Assembly: GCF_036417845.1 (NCBI RefSeq)
Contig: NC_089984.1
Location: 29,795,447 to 29,859,446, forward strand
Source: Apteryx mantelli
Taxonomy: Eukaryota > Chordata > Aves > Apterygiformes > Apterygidae
Direction: 5' to 3'
DNA length: 64,000 nt
Under the pieces are notes generated by a model. The model did no database searches. It was given only the letters and a program-made list of their open reading frames with translations, and was not told the origin of the DNA. Of the stretch, positions 48,336 through 58,780 are shown piece by piece. Position 1 is the first letter of the stretch; every line of letters begins with the position of its first letter. The position numbers and the translations under genes were made by a program.

Positions 48336-51300
48336 TCAGATCTCGGTGGCCGTGATCTCCTCGAAGGGCGGGTCGGGGCTGGGGGGGTCGCAGGGCTCGG
48401 GCGGGGGGTCTTCGCCCTGGAGCCGGAGATGCTGGAGCCGCTGCTCGAGCCGCCGGTTGCGGCGGTACATCTGGATGTAGTTGTACTGCAGCTGCTTCTG
48501 GTAGCGGATGACCCGCTCCTTCTCGCCCTGCCACGTGCTCCGCTCCTGCTCGAAGGCGTCCCGCTGCTCCTGCCCGTGCTTCCGCTCCAGCGCCACCTCA
48601 GCCCGCAGCCGCTCCAGCTGCCGGCGCAGCCCCATGCTGCCCCAGGCCTCCTCGCCGGGCTCGGGGCAGCCCTCGCCCGGCTCGGGGCAGCGTCCGCGGG
48701 CCGCTTCCCGCAGCCCCGCCACCTCCTGCTCGAGCCGGCCTGCCTTGGCGCGGAAGAGGTCGGCCTCGCTCTTGCGCCGCTGCAGTTCGTTGGCGCACAC
48801 CTCCAGCTCCAGCGCCTTGAGCCGGGTGGCCTCCTGCAGCCCCAGGGCCTGCTGCTCGCCCGCCTGCAGCTCGGCGCGCGCCTCCCGCAGCTGGGCCCGC
48901 AGCACCAGCAGCTCCGTGCCCCGCTGCGCCAGCTCCGCCTGCGACTCCTTCAGCTGCTGCTTCAGCAGGGAGATCTCCCCCGACTTCTGGCATACCTGGA
49001 GGGGAGCGATGGGTCAGCCGCTGGCTGTGCCCCCCTCTCTGCCTCCATCTGGAGCCACGTTTCCCCCACCACCAGGACAGCAATACCCCAAATGCCATCC
49101 AAACCACCCCCGCCAGTGCCAAGGCGGATGAGGGGCCCTAGGGCAGCTCACCTCCCACTTGGTCTCCTCCAGCCGGGGTCCCAGCTCGGTGTGCTCCCGC
49201 TGGAAGGAGGCGCAGCGCCTCTCCAGCAGCTCCCGCTCCTGCAGCAGCTGGGCGAAGTCCTCCTGTAGCTGCTTCTTCTCCTGCTGGAGCTGCAGGACCT
49301 GGAGCTGAAGGACCTGCTGCCCACGCTGGGCCTGCTGGGCCGCCTGGCGCACCTGGGCTGCGCAGCGCTGCCGGAGCCCCTCCAGCTCCTGCTCGCAGCG
49401 CCGCTGCTTCTCCTCGTACACCTGGGCACGGCGCAGACGCTGGGCACGTGGCACAGCACCCCACACGCGCCCACAGCCCGCCCCGGCGCAGGGGCTCCCC
49501 TTGCTGCCACCCCAGGGAGGGGGAACCACAGTCCCTGCATGCGGTGCAGCACCTGTCCCTCCCGTAAAGAGGGTCCAGGGGGAGCCCCCCCCCCCCCAGC
49601 GCCCCTCTCCCCAGCATGCCAGGTCCCCCCCAGGCAGCATCCCCAGAGTCCCTCATAGGACCCTATAGGGCTTCCCCTCTCCACCCCACCAGCAGTGGGG
49701 AGAACACGTCATTCCCAGGCCCGCATAAGAAGGGATACCTCAAGGTCCCTAAAAGGGACCCCCCCCAATCTGTAGGAAGGTCCCCATAGTCCATATGAAG
49801 ATCCCCCAGGGACTGTATAGAGCTTCCCCAGCCCCACCACCAGTGGGGAGAACCCCCATTCCCAGGCCCATACAAAAGAAGGATCCCCCAGTTCCATACA
49901 AGGATCCCCAGTCTGCACGAGAGTCCCAAAGGAGCTGCGTAGGGCTCCCCAGCCCCACTGCCAGGGGGGAGAACCCCACTTTCCAGGCCCGTACAATCCC
50001 GCAGGTCTATACAAGGCGGCACCCTGGTACAAACGAGGGTCCCCACGGGCCAGGCAAGGCCGAGGGGGGTGACACGACATACCTGGCAGATGGCCACCTC
50101 GTTCTCGTCCAGGCTGTCACGCAGCTGCTGCAGCTCGGCCTCCCTCTCCCGCAGCTTGTCCTCCAGCTCACGCACCAGCAGCGCCTCGTCTCCGGGCAGG
50201 GGCGAGCGCCCGCACGACCCGCTGTCCGAGGAGGGCCGGCCTCGGCCGCTCAGCGAGCCCGTGCTCTTGCTGGAGGATGAGCGCCCACTGTCCGAGTTGG
50301 AGGGGCCGGCCAGTGGCCGGTAGCCGCCCTGCGCGTCGGGGTGGCCGTGCGGGGTGGCCGGGAGGGCGCCCGCCTCCGTGTGCTGGCTGCAGCCCGTGCT
50401 GTAGGTGGGCAGGCTGGACAGGGAGTTGCGCCCCGAGTCCGAGAGGGTGCCCGAGTGGCTGCTGGTGCGGCAGCTCAGCGAGCCAGGCTTGTCGGTCCCG
50501 GTGGCCCCCAGCAAGTGGGTGAGGCTCACCTGGCTCTCCGAGAGCACTGGGGCCCCCGGGCGCGTGCCCAGGTTGGCCGGCCCCGGAGCAGTCCTTACTT
50601 TGGGCACCACCGGCTTGAAGGCCATGGGGCGGATCAGGGTCTTCTCCACGTTCTGCAAGGGACAGAGGCGAGAGCGCGGGGCTCAGGGGAGATGCCACCC
50701 TCCGGAGAGGCTGCCTGGCAGCACAGCCCAGCTCCCAGGGCTGCCCCACGCCTCAGCTTCCCTAGCTGCAAGGCTAAGGATGCTGCCAAAGCACCTCCCT
50801 TTGCCAGCACACTGGGGAAACTGAGGAAGGGCTGGGTAATCCCCCCCCGGCCTGCCCCCCCACACAGTAACTTGGGGGCATCCCCAATCCAGACACTTCC
50901 ACACCCCAAGGAAGGACAACCCCAACGCCCTGCCAGCTGCTCTCTGCTCCAGCCCCCCCCCCCCCATGGTGGGGTCCCCAACAGCTCTCACAGTGCATCC
51001 CCGGCACAAGGAAGGGGATGTCAAGAGCGTAAAGACCATCATTTCCCCCAAGGACAGCAACAAGGAAAAATATGGCCATGTAGCCCCCACCCCACCCCCC
51101 TCTCCCTACCCCAGGTACGGATGTGCGCCAGACACATCTCTCTCAGGATGACAGCCCCAGCGCGGTACAGGGGCAAGGTTGAGACCCCAATGTTTGCCCA
51201 CCCCACTGCCACCCCACCTTACCTCCTCCAGCTTTCCAGAGATGGGGACAAGCTTGGGAGGAGGTCCACGGATGTTGCCGCTCTGGGCTTGGTCATCCCG

Positions 51301-51669
51301 GGCCTCATCCGAGTCGCTGCAGGGGCTGACGGGAGAGGCAGCTTCCAGCCAGTCGCCGTGAAAGCCTTCGTTGGCGTAAGCGTGGGCGACACCGGGCACA
51401 GCCGAGCAGGGCTTCTTGGGGGGCAGGGCATGGAGCAGGGGGTCCTGGGGGGTGGCTTGGAGCAGCCCGTCCTGCTTGCGGAAGGGGCCAGGGGGCCCCC
51501 CCTCGGAGGGTTTGCAGGAGCGGTCGTGGCAGGGCCGGCCCGAGATGAGGCTGCCGACGCTGCCCATGGCGCCCCGGGAGGCGGGGGGCGAGCGGGCACC
51601 GGCGCGGAGCTGCGCGGCCCCCTCAGGAGCAGCTTCGATGGACACGGGCAGCGTCTGCACAATGGCCAT
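48336..51669 (-). CDS. LZTS2: LZTS2, leucine zipper tumour suppressor 2 (complete, 4 coding exons)
   Basis: Coding exons are 51223-51669, 50083-50652, 49152-49421 and 48336-48995. All are phase 0, giving 648 residues against about 669 in human. The N terminus is MAIVQTLPVSIEAAPE, with the family motif MGSVGSLISGRPC at residues 35-47. Residues 150-300 are Ser-rich (SGTLSDSGRNSLSSLPTYST; SDSGRSSSSKSTGSLSGRG). From about 305 to 610 the protein is coiled coil, with ELEDKLREREAELQQL, a Gln/Leu heptad exon (VLQLQVLQLQQEKKQL) and KWEVCQKSGEISLLKQQL. It then continues VIRYQKQLQYNYIQMYRRN to the conserved end EEITATEI, a PDZ-binding-type C terminus. The family represses nuclear beta-catenin and binds katanin p80 to restrain microtubule severing. 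The start has a good Kozak context (CCGCCATGG). The acceptor upstream of it (51,709-51,710) shows that the leader is spliced. Confidence 0.97.
49665..50005 (-). repeat. Three-copy diverged tandem repeat in LZTS2 intron
   Basis: The word CAGTGGGGAGAAC and its flanks recur at about 49,693, 49,841 and 49,971 (spacings about 148 and 130 bp), each followed by a CCCAGGCCC-like segment. The copies have diverged but align by eye. They lie in the intron between the second and third LZTS2 coding exons, directly after the donor at 50,081-50,082. Confidence 0.75.
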
Positions 51670-51709
51670 GGCGGGGGGGCCCCAGGCGGGCAGGGGCGCG
51701 CGAGCAACC

Positions 51710-53320
51710 TGCGGGGAAGAGACGCAGCACCGTGAGACCACGAGGCCCCGTCGCCCGTGCCCAGCCGGCTGCCAGCACCCAGTTCGGAGCGCAGGGCGCC
51801 CCTCAGCCGCCCCCTCGGACCCTGCGGCAGCGCCCACGGCAGCTGCAGAGCCGGGCACGGACAGGCAGGGAGGCTGGGGAGCAGCCGGTGCCCGGCCAGC
51901 TGCAGAGGCTGCCCACACGGGGTGGGAGGCAGGGGGGGAACGGCACAGGCCCTTCGTCTGCTGGGAGCCCGGGGGCAGCCGGGAGCCCCCCGCAGAGCCC
52001 CCAGCCCCGAAAAAGGGATCCCACAAGGGCGGGCAGGCCAAGGACCCTGCCACGGGTGGGCGCGGGGACACCCCCGGCCTGCCTCAGCCGCCCGGCCGCC
52101 GTCTCTAATCTCATCAGCACGGCATCAAAGGCGGGCGCGGGACGGCCTGAAAGGGAAGCGTCAGGCAGAAGGAGACGTCAAGCGAACCGGAATAAAACAG
52201 GGATTAGCCGGGGGGGCGGCACAGGACGTGCTGGGGCCTCCCACACCAGCGATGCTTCCCAGGCCTGGATGCGGCACCCCGGGGCGGCAGAGGGGAGAGG
52301 ATGGAGGGTCCCAGCCGCGGAGGGGCCCCCCAGGTCAGCCATGGGGCAGGAGAAGGTCCCTCAAACCAGGCCTGCACCCCAGAGCCCCGCTCCTTTGAGG
52401 GGGCAAAGCCCCCCCGGGCCCAGAGGAGGTTCAAAGTCCATCTCCCCCCTCCACATCACAAGGCACCGACACAGATGGTGCCTCGGTTTCCACAAACGGC
52501 CCCTCGCACAGCCTAAGGGTCCCCCACCTCCACCCCACAGCCCCCGTTAAGCCAGGCCTGTCCCCCCCGCAGGGAGAAGAGGGGCAGCACGGGGCTAACA
52601 GGGATACTGCGGAGCCCCCAGCCCCACTTCCCCCCGTGCAGAGGCGAGACCCCAGCCTGCTCCGTGCCTCAGTTTCCCCGTCACCCCCATGAAACACCTT
52701 CTCCAGGCTGCTGCCAGCAACGGGCTGGTCCTCCAGCAGCCTGCCCCCAGTGCCCCCCAAATCCAGCCCCACGCTGCTCCCCACCCCTTCCCAGCACCTC
52801 CCACCCTTCGCTGGCAGCGTGGGCCACCAGCCAGCAGGTGAGGGACGCTGGTCAGAGATCCAACAAACTCATCGCACTTGCAACTTCAGCACTCCAGCCC
52901 CACTGGCCTTGGGGTCCACGCTCCCTGCCCCACATACGCCCCGTGCCCACCTGGGCACCAGCTCCACAACCTGCACTAGCTGGGACAGAAAGGAGGATAC
53001 AGCACCCCCCGTAGCCCCATCCCTCCCGCCACGGCAGACGCCACCCGAACCCCCCAGCACCGGGCTGTGCCCCCCAACGGAGCAGCACCCGGGTACCCAG
53101 AGGGGCCCCGGGGCCCCGGGTGGCACCGTGGGGCAGCGGCAACGCGGTCCTGCCCCTCGCTGTGCCCCGGCGTGACCCCGCGACGGGAAACCTGCCAGGG
53201 CTGGAGGCAAATCCCATGAGGCCCCGGAGAGCCGGCTCCCGGGCAGCCTGCCCGCCCGCCCCACAGCGCCCGCCAGCACGGCCCCCACAGGTAGCGGGGG
53301 GCAGCCCCACACACCAGGCA
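51710..53320. other. LZTS2 5' intronic DNA without recognised elements
   Basis: This is GC-rich sequence between the LZTS2 leader acceptor and the first minisatellite. Open frames are long on both strands but low-complexity (Pro/Gly/Arg/Ala) and show no family resemblance. The only recurring item is the 13-base word CCTCAGTTTCCCC and its CCTCGGTTTCC variant (about 52,479 and 52,665). Confidence 0.5.
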
Positions 53321-53324
53321 CAGC

Positions 53325-54307
53325 AGCTTGCCCTGCCCCATAGCCCCTCCACAGCACCCTGCCCCACCAAACCCTACACACCTCCAGGCCCCCACCACAC
53401 TCCCTGTCCCCACACCCTGCCCCACAGCACCTGGTGCCCCCCATACTGCCCCACACCATCGTCCACACCGCCATGTCCCAGCTCCCTGCCCCACAACATC
53501 CAGTACTCCCCACTCCCTGCCCCATAGCACTCGCTACCCCACACCCCTATAGCCCAACCCCCACCCCACAGCACCCACTACCCCACACCCCTATACTGCA
53601 CAGCCCCTGCCCCACAGTACTCACTACTCCACACCCCCGCCCTATAGCACCCACTACCCCACACATCTCCATCCCAAACCCCTGCCCCACAGCACCCACT
53701 ACCCCACACCCCTATACTGCACAGCCCCTGCCCCACAGCACCCACTACCTCACAGCTCTATACCCCAGCCCCCTGCCCCACAGCACTCACTACCCCACAC
53801 ACCTATAACCCTATACCTGCTGCCCCACAGCACTCACTACCCCACAGCCCTATACCCCAAACCCCTGCCCCACAGCACCCACTACCTCACACCCCTATAT
53901 TGCACACCCCCTGCCCCACAGCACCCACTACCTCACACCCCTATACTGCACACCCCCTGCCCCACAGCACCCACTACCTCACACCCCTATACTGCACACC
54001 CCCTGCCCCACAGCACCCACTACCTCACACCCCTATATTGCACACCCCCTGCCCCACAGCACCCACTACCTCACACCCCTATACTGCACACCCCCTGCCC
54101 CACAGCACCCACTACCTCACACCCCTATACTGCACACCCCCTGCCCCACAGCACCCACTACCTCACACCCCTATATTGCACACCCCCTGCCCCACAGCAC
54201 CCACTACCCCACACCCCTATACTGCACACCCCCTGCCCCACAGCACCCACTACCTCACATCCCTATACTGCACACCCCCTGCCCCACAGCACCCGCTACC
54301 CCACAGC
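53325..54307. repeat. 46-bp minisatellite in LZTS2 5' intron
   Basis: This is a tandem array with unit about CCCCTGCCCCACAGCACCCA followed by CTACCTCACACCCCTATACTGCACAC, period 46 bp (measured from the CTATACTG word at 53,941, 53,987 and 54,033). The distal part, about 53,885-54,300, is near perfect with about nine copies. The proximal part (53,325-53,885) has diverged and varies in unit length. It is not a gene, although the plus strand is stop-free in all three phases of the unit. Confidence 0.9.
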
Positions 54308-54482
54308 ACCCAGCGCCCCCCCACGACCCCCACACTCCCCCGATACCTCCACGCCCCCCGCGCCCGGCAGGGCCGGCAGTGGGGCGGCCCGCGCCCCCGC
54401 ACTGAGCCGGGCCACTGGCGGCCGGGCCGGGAGGGGGCTGCGGGGAGGGGAGCGGGCCGAACCGGGCCCCCCCGCGACCCAC

Positions 54483-54620
54483 CTGGGCCGGGGCGCCCCA
54501 TGATGCGCCCGGGCTCGCTCGGCCGCCTCGTCCGCTCCGCTCCGCGCCGCTCCGCTCCGCTCCGCCCGCCGGGCTCGGACCGCCCCGGTCCCGCCGGGCC
54601 GCCCCCGGCACCGCCCCGGT
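54483..54620 (-). promoter_or_regulatory. LZTS2: Candidate LZTS2 untranslated first exon, proximal
   Basis: A consensus donor on the minus strand (GGCCCAG|GTGGGT) sits at 54,481-54,482 at the edge of a CpG-rich block (about 54.35-54.85 kb), 2.8 kb upstream of the acceptor at 51,709. Runs of CGGAG/CGGCG resembling Sp1-rich promoters follow upstream. It may be one of two alternative leaders. The transcription start is not visible and the upper edge is approximate. Confidence 0.4.
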
Positions 54621-54849
54621 ACCGCCCCGGCACCGCCCCCGGCGCTGCACCCCCCCCCCAGCACCCTGCACCGGCCCCGGCCGGGCCCCCCAGCACCACC
54701 CTCCGCGGCCGGCCGGAGCAGGCCCCCCCCAGCACTGCCCAGCCCGCCCCACACCGGCTCCCTATGGGGCGACAGCCGCCCGGCCCCGCGCGTCCTCCCC
54801 GAGCCCCAGCCGGATCCATGCGACAGCCACCGCGCGGGACCACCCGCAA

Positions 54850-57050
54850 GGTTACGGACCGGGAGCCGGGACGCCTCGGTTCCCCGGGGCCCGGCGCGGG
54901 CAGGACCCACCTCCCACCCTATGGGCACCCACAGGAGCAAAGGAGGCCCCGCATCCTCTGCCCCACGCTTGGGGCAACAAGGCCAGAAAGTCCCACTGGG
55001 GCAGGGACCACCTCAGCTGGGCCAGGTCTTGCCCCACAGGAGGACTGGGCCGGACTGGGGCGGCTGGACGGGGCTCTTTGCACCCCCCTCTCGCCACCCA
55101 GCGAGACACCCCGCGCCTTGCCACCAGGTGGGGACCCTGAGCCGGGACAGCCCCCCGCCCCCTTCCCCACAGAGGGTGCCCCCGGGCGCCCCCCCTCCCC
55201 AGCCATCTGCAGAGGGGCACAGGGTCAAACGCCGCCTTTGCAAAGGCCTGGAGAGCTGCCCGCCTCCTCCTGCCCATCTGCTACGTCAAGCCCCCGCGCT
55301 GCGCGGGGGGGGCCGGGCAGGGGGTCTCTACCCCGACCCGCGCGGGGCCTGCTGTGCCCCACTGCAGCCCCCTGTGTGCTGCAGGAGTCCCTGGCCCCAC
55401 GCTTAGGCAGGCAGGGGGGCATCTCCTCCCAGAGGGGCAGCCGCTCTCCTCCCCGCGCGGCACGGGGTGGGGGGACCCTGCCCGCCAGCCCCGGGCACCC
55501 CCCGTTCACCCCTTGCCGCTCCCAGATAGACAAGGCCTCCTCGCTCCGTGGTTTCCCCACCCCGTGAGGCGCCGGAGGGGGCAGCGAGCCCGCCGGAGGA
55601 AGCCAGCTCCACAGCACAGCCACAGGGCCGAAACGGCAGGGCCTGGAGGCGCGGAGCTCGCATGCAGCCCCAGGCCTCGAGCCAGGGCTCGCCGGGCGCC
55701 CAGCGCCAGCCGCGGCGTCCCGGGGTGCGCGCAGCGTGTGCGGTACAGCGCCTGGCACAGCTGGGCGAGAGCCCCGCAGCACGCTGCCCGCCCCTCTCCA
55801 GCCTGGGGGGCTCCGCGAGCGCCCCCATCGCCGCCCATGCCCCGGGCGCACGCGTTCGGCGAGCGCCCCCCGCTCGGCCCACGCCGTACGCCCGCGTGAC
55901 GGGAGCCAGCCGACGGGCCGGATCCGTCCCCCGCTGCCTCATCGCATCTCGCGCACGGCTGCAGCTGGCACAGGGCGGGGGGGGGGGGGTCGCTGCCCGC
56001 ACGGTCTCGCCCGCTGAGCTGTCACCCGAAATCAATCCGCCTGCCAGGGCCCGAGGGGGCGAGCAGGCAGGGAGGGGAGAGCAGAGGGGGTCGTGCTGGC
56101 AGCCTGCCCCCCCCCCCCAGCACCACGGGCACGTGCCCACCCCTGCACTGCGGCTTTCCGCCACACGCAGCCCGGTGCCCCCGCGCTGCCGCCCCCCCCG
56201 GGGGTGCGGGCGACGGCCCTCTGCTCACCTCGCCAGGCGCTGCCCATTCGTCTGGCCCGCTCGGCTCCCTGCACCGCGAACACAGCTCAGCCGCCCCCTG
56301 CAGCAGGAAGGAGAAAGAGGAGGGGGTCAGGGGGCAAAAGGCACCCCCCCTGCCCCAAATCGCCCTGCATCGGGGCCTGCAGGGAGACAGGGGCTCACTG
56401 CACCCGTTGCAGCTTCCAAGGACCAGCCCTGCGCCCGCGGCCCCAAATCGACATGGCTGCTACCAAGCGCTGCAGGGGCGCCGGGCATGGCCCTGCACCC
56501 TACCCGACACCTCCGCCCAAACCGGCGGTGCCGGGTCCCCGCCACGGGGCTGGGAGAGCGGGGAGGGCGCCAGGGCCTGGCATGCCGGTCCCCAAGGACG
56601 GCGTCAGCAGACGCGGCGATCTGCAGGCAACATCCAGCTTGGGAAATGCCCGGACACTGGGGCCTCGCCAGCCCCTCAGGCTCTGCTCCTGGCACTCAGG
56701 AGGGTCCCCGGGGGCCGGCGTGGAAAACTTTCGGCGAGGGAGGGACTCGCCAGCCCTGCCGGCAGCGAGCGCGGCCTGCAAAACGCCCTCGCGGTGCCCA
56801 GCAGGCGGCTCTGAGCGTCCCAGTAAAACCAGTCAGTAACTGGGCCGGCATCGCTGCCCGCACGCTCAGGTGGGAGCACACGGAAGCAGGATGCCACCGC
56901 TCCGGCTCCAAAACGGCAAGGGGAAGCTCACCCCCACGGCCCCCCAGCCTTGCCGAGGGCCACCAGATCCCCCCCTCTGGCCACCGGAGCTTTCGGGCCA
57001 CCAGGACCCCGGCGCCTTTCCAAGGGGGCTGAACCAACCCCCACAGGGCC
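54850..57050. other. GC-rich LZTS2 5' intronic stretch between the two minisatellites
   Basis: No exon, RNA gene or transposon was recognised. Open frames on both strands exceed 250 codons, but they are products of high GC and are rich in Pro, Arg, Ala and Gly. A 14-base G run at about 55,977-55,990 and a C run at about 56,109 are present. Confidence 0.5.
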
Positions 57051-57054
57051 CAGC

Positions 57055-58640
57055 TGCCCCATAGCACCCCCCACTCCTCCCCTACCCCACAACACCCCCA
57101 AAGTGCCCCACGGAGCTCCTGGGCCTCTGATGCCCCACACTCCCCACCAAAGTGCCCCACAACAGCCCCAAAGTGCCCCCACAACACCCTAAAGTGCCCC
57201 CACAACACCCTAAAGTGCCCCACAGAGCCTCTAGGCCTCTGCCACCCTGCAACACCCCCAAAGTGCCCCCACAGGACTCCTAGTTCTCTGCTGCCCCATA
57301 GCTGCCTGCAACTGCCCCACAGGAATCCCAAAGTGCCCCCGCAACAACCCCAAAGTGCCCCAAAACAGCCACCAACTGCCCTCACAGGGCCTCTAGGCCT
57401 CCGCCACCCCACAGCTCCTCCAAAGTGCCCCACAACGCCCCCAAACAGCTCCCACAGGACTCCTAGGCCTCTGCTGCCCCACAGCTCCCCCAAAGTGCCC
57501 CACAGAGCTCCTGGGCCTCTGCTGCCCCCCAACAACCACAAAGCACCCCAAAACAGCCCCAAAGTGCCCCCACAACAACCCCAGAGTGCCCCACAGAGCT
57601 CCCAGGCCTCTGCCGCCCCACAGCTCCCCCCCAAGTGGCCCAGAGGACCTGCAAAGTGCCCCACAACAGCCCCAAAGTGCTCCCACAGGGCTGCTGGGCC
57701 TCTGCCGCCCCACAGCCCCTCCAAAGTGCCCTACGGCCCCTCCAAAGTGTCCCACAGAGTTCCTGGGCCTCTGCTGCCCCACAACAACCACAAAGTGCCC
57801 CAAAACAGCCACCAACTGCCCTCACAGGGCTCCCCAAGTGCCCTCACAGGGCCTCTAGGCCTCCGCTGCCCCACAGCTCCTCCAAAGTGCCCCACAACAT
57901 CCCCAAAGAGCCCCCAGAGGACTCCTAGGCCTCTGCTGCCCCACAGCTTCCCCAAAGTGCCCCAAAAGACCCCTAAAGTGCCCCACAGAGCTCCTGGGCC
58001 TCTGCTGCCCCCCAACAACCACGAAGCACCCCAAAACAACCCCAAAGTGCCCCACAACAACCCCAAAGTGCCCCCACAACACCCCAAAGTGTCCTGCAGA
58101 GATCCTGGGCTTCTGCTGCCCCACAACAACCCCAAAGTGCCCCACAACAGCCCCCAAGTCCCTCACAGGGCCCCCAAAGTGCCCCCACAACACCCCAAAG
58201 CGTCCTGCAGAGATCCTGGGCCTCCGCTGCCCCACAACAACCCCAAAGTGCCCCACAACAGCCCCCAAGTCCCTCACAGTGCCCCCAAAGTGCCTCCACA
58301 ACACCCCAAAGCGTCCTGCAGAGATCCTGGACCTCCGCTGCCCCACAACAACCCCAAAGTGCCCCACAACAACCCCAAAGTGCCCCACAACAACCCCAAA
58401 GTGTCCTGCAGAGATCCTGGGCCTCCGCTGCCCCACAACAACCCCAAAGTGCCCCACAACAACCCCAAAGTGCCCCCAGAGCACCCCAAAGTGTCCTGCA
58501 GAGATCCTGGGCCTCCGCTGCCCCGCAGCCCCCCCCAAAGCGCCCCACAACAGCCCCAAAGCGCCCCACAGCGCTGCTGGGCCTCCGCCGCCCCACACCA
58601 CTCCCGGAGCGCCCCACACCCGCCCCGCAGCGCCCCCCGG
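57055..58640. repeat. 21-bp-based, higher-order minisatellite next to a candidate LZTS2 promoter
   Basis: The core unit is about CCCCAAAGTGCCCCACAACA plus A (21 bp). Blocks of it are separated by a spacer GTCCTGCAGAGATCCTGGGC and CTCCGCTG, forming higher-order units. Successive GATCCTGG words at 58,101, 58,212, 58,323, 58,413 and 58,503 are spaced 111, 111, 90 and 90 bp, a difference of exactly one 21-bp core. The left half is more diverged. Because every length is a multiple of three, long open frames run through it on both strands. On the LZTS2 sense strand the core is rich in G4 tracts. Confidence 0.9.
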
Positions 58641-58697
58641 GGCCCTGGGGCCTCCGCCGCCCCGCGACGCCCCCGCCCCCCCCGGCCCCGCACTCAC

Positions 58698-58780
58698 GCG
58701 CCCCGCGCCGCCGCCGCCGCTCCCCGCCGCCCCGGGCCGGGCCGGGCCGCGCCAGGCCCCGCCCGCCGCCCCCGGCCCCC
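58698..58780 (-). promoter_or_regulatory. LZTS2: Candidate LZTS2 untranslated first exon, distal
   Basis: A donor on the minus strand (GGGGCGC|GTGAGTGCGGG, at 58,696-58,697) lies in the densest CpG block of the region (about 58.6-59.0 kb), just outside a long minisatellite. It is on the LZTS2 strand, 7 kb from the coding exon, and no other gene on this strand needs a promoter here. An independent non-coding transcript is the alternative. Confidence 0.35.

Noticed and set aside
53900-57032. 555- and 494-codon open frames, plus strand, in the LZTS2 5' region
   Set aside because: The first is a minisatellite plus a CpG island; the second is GC-rich low-complexity sequence.
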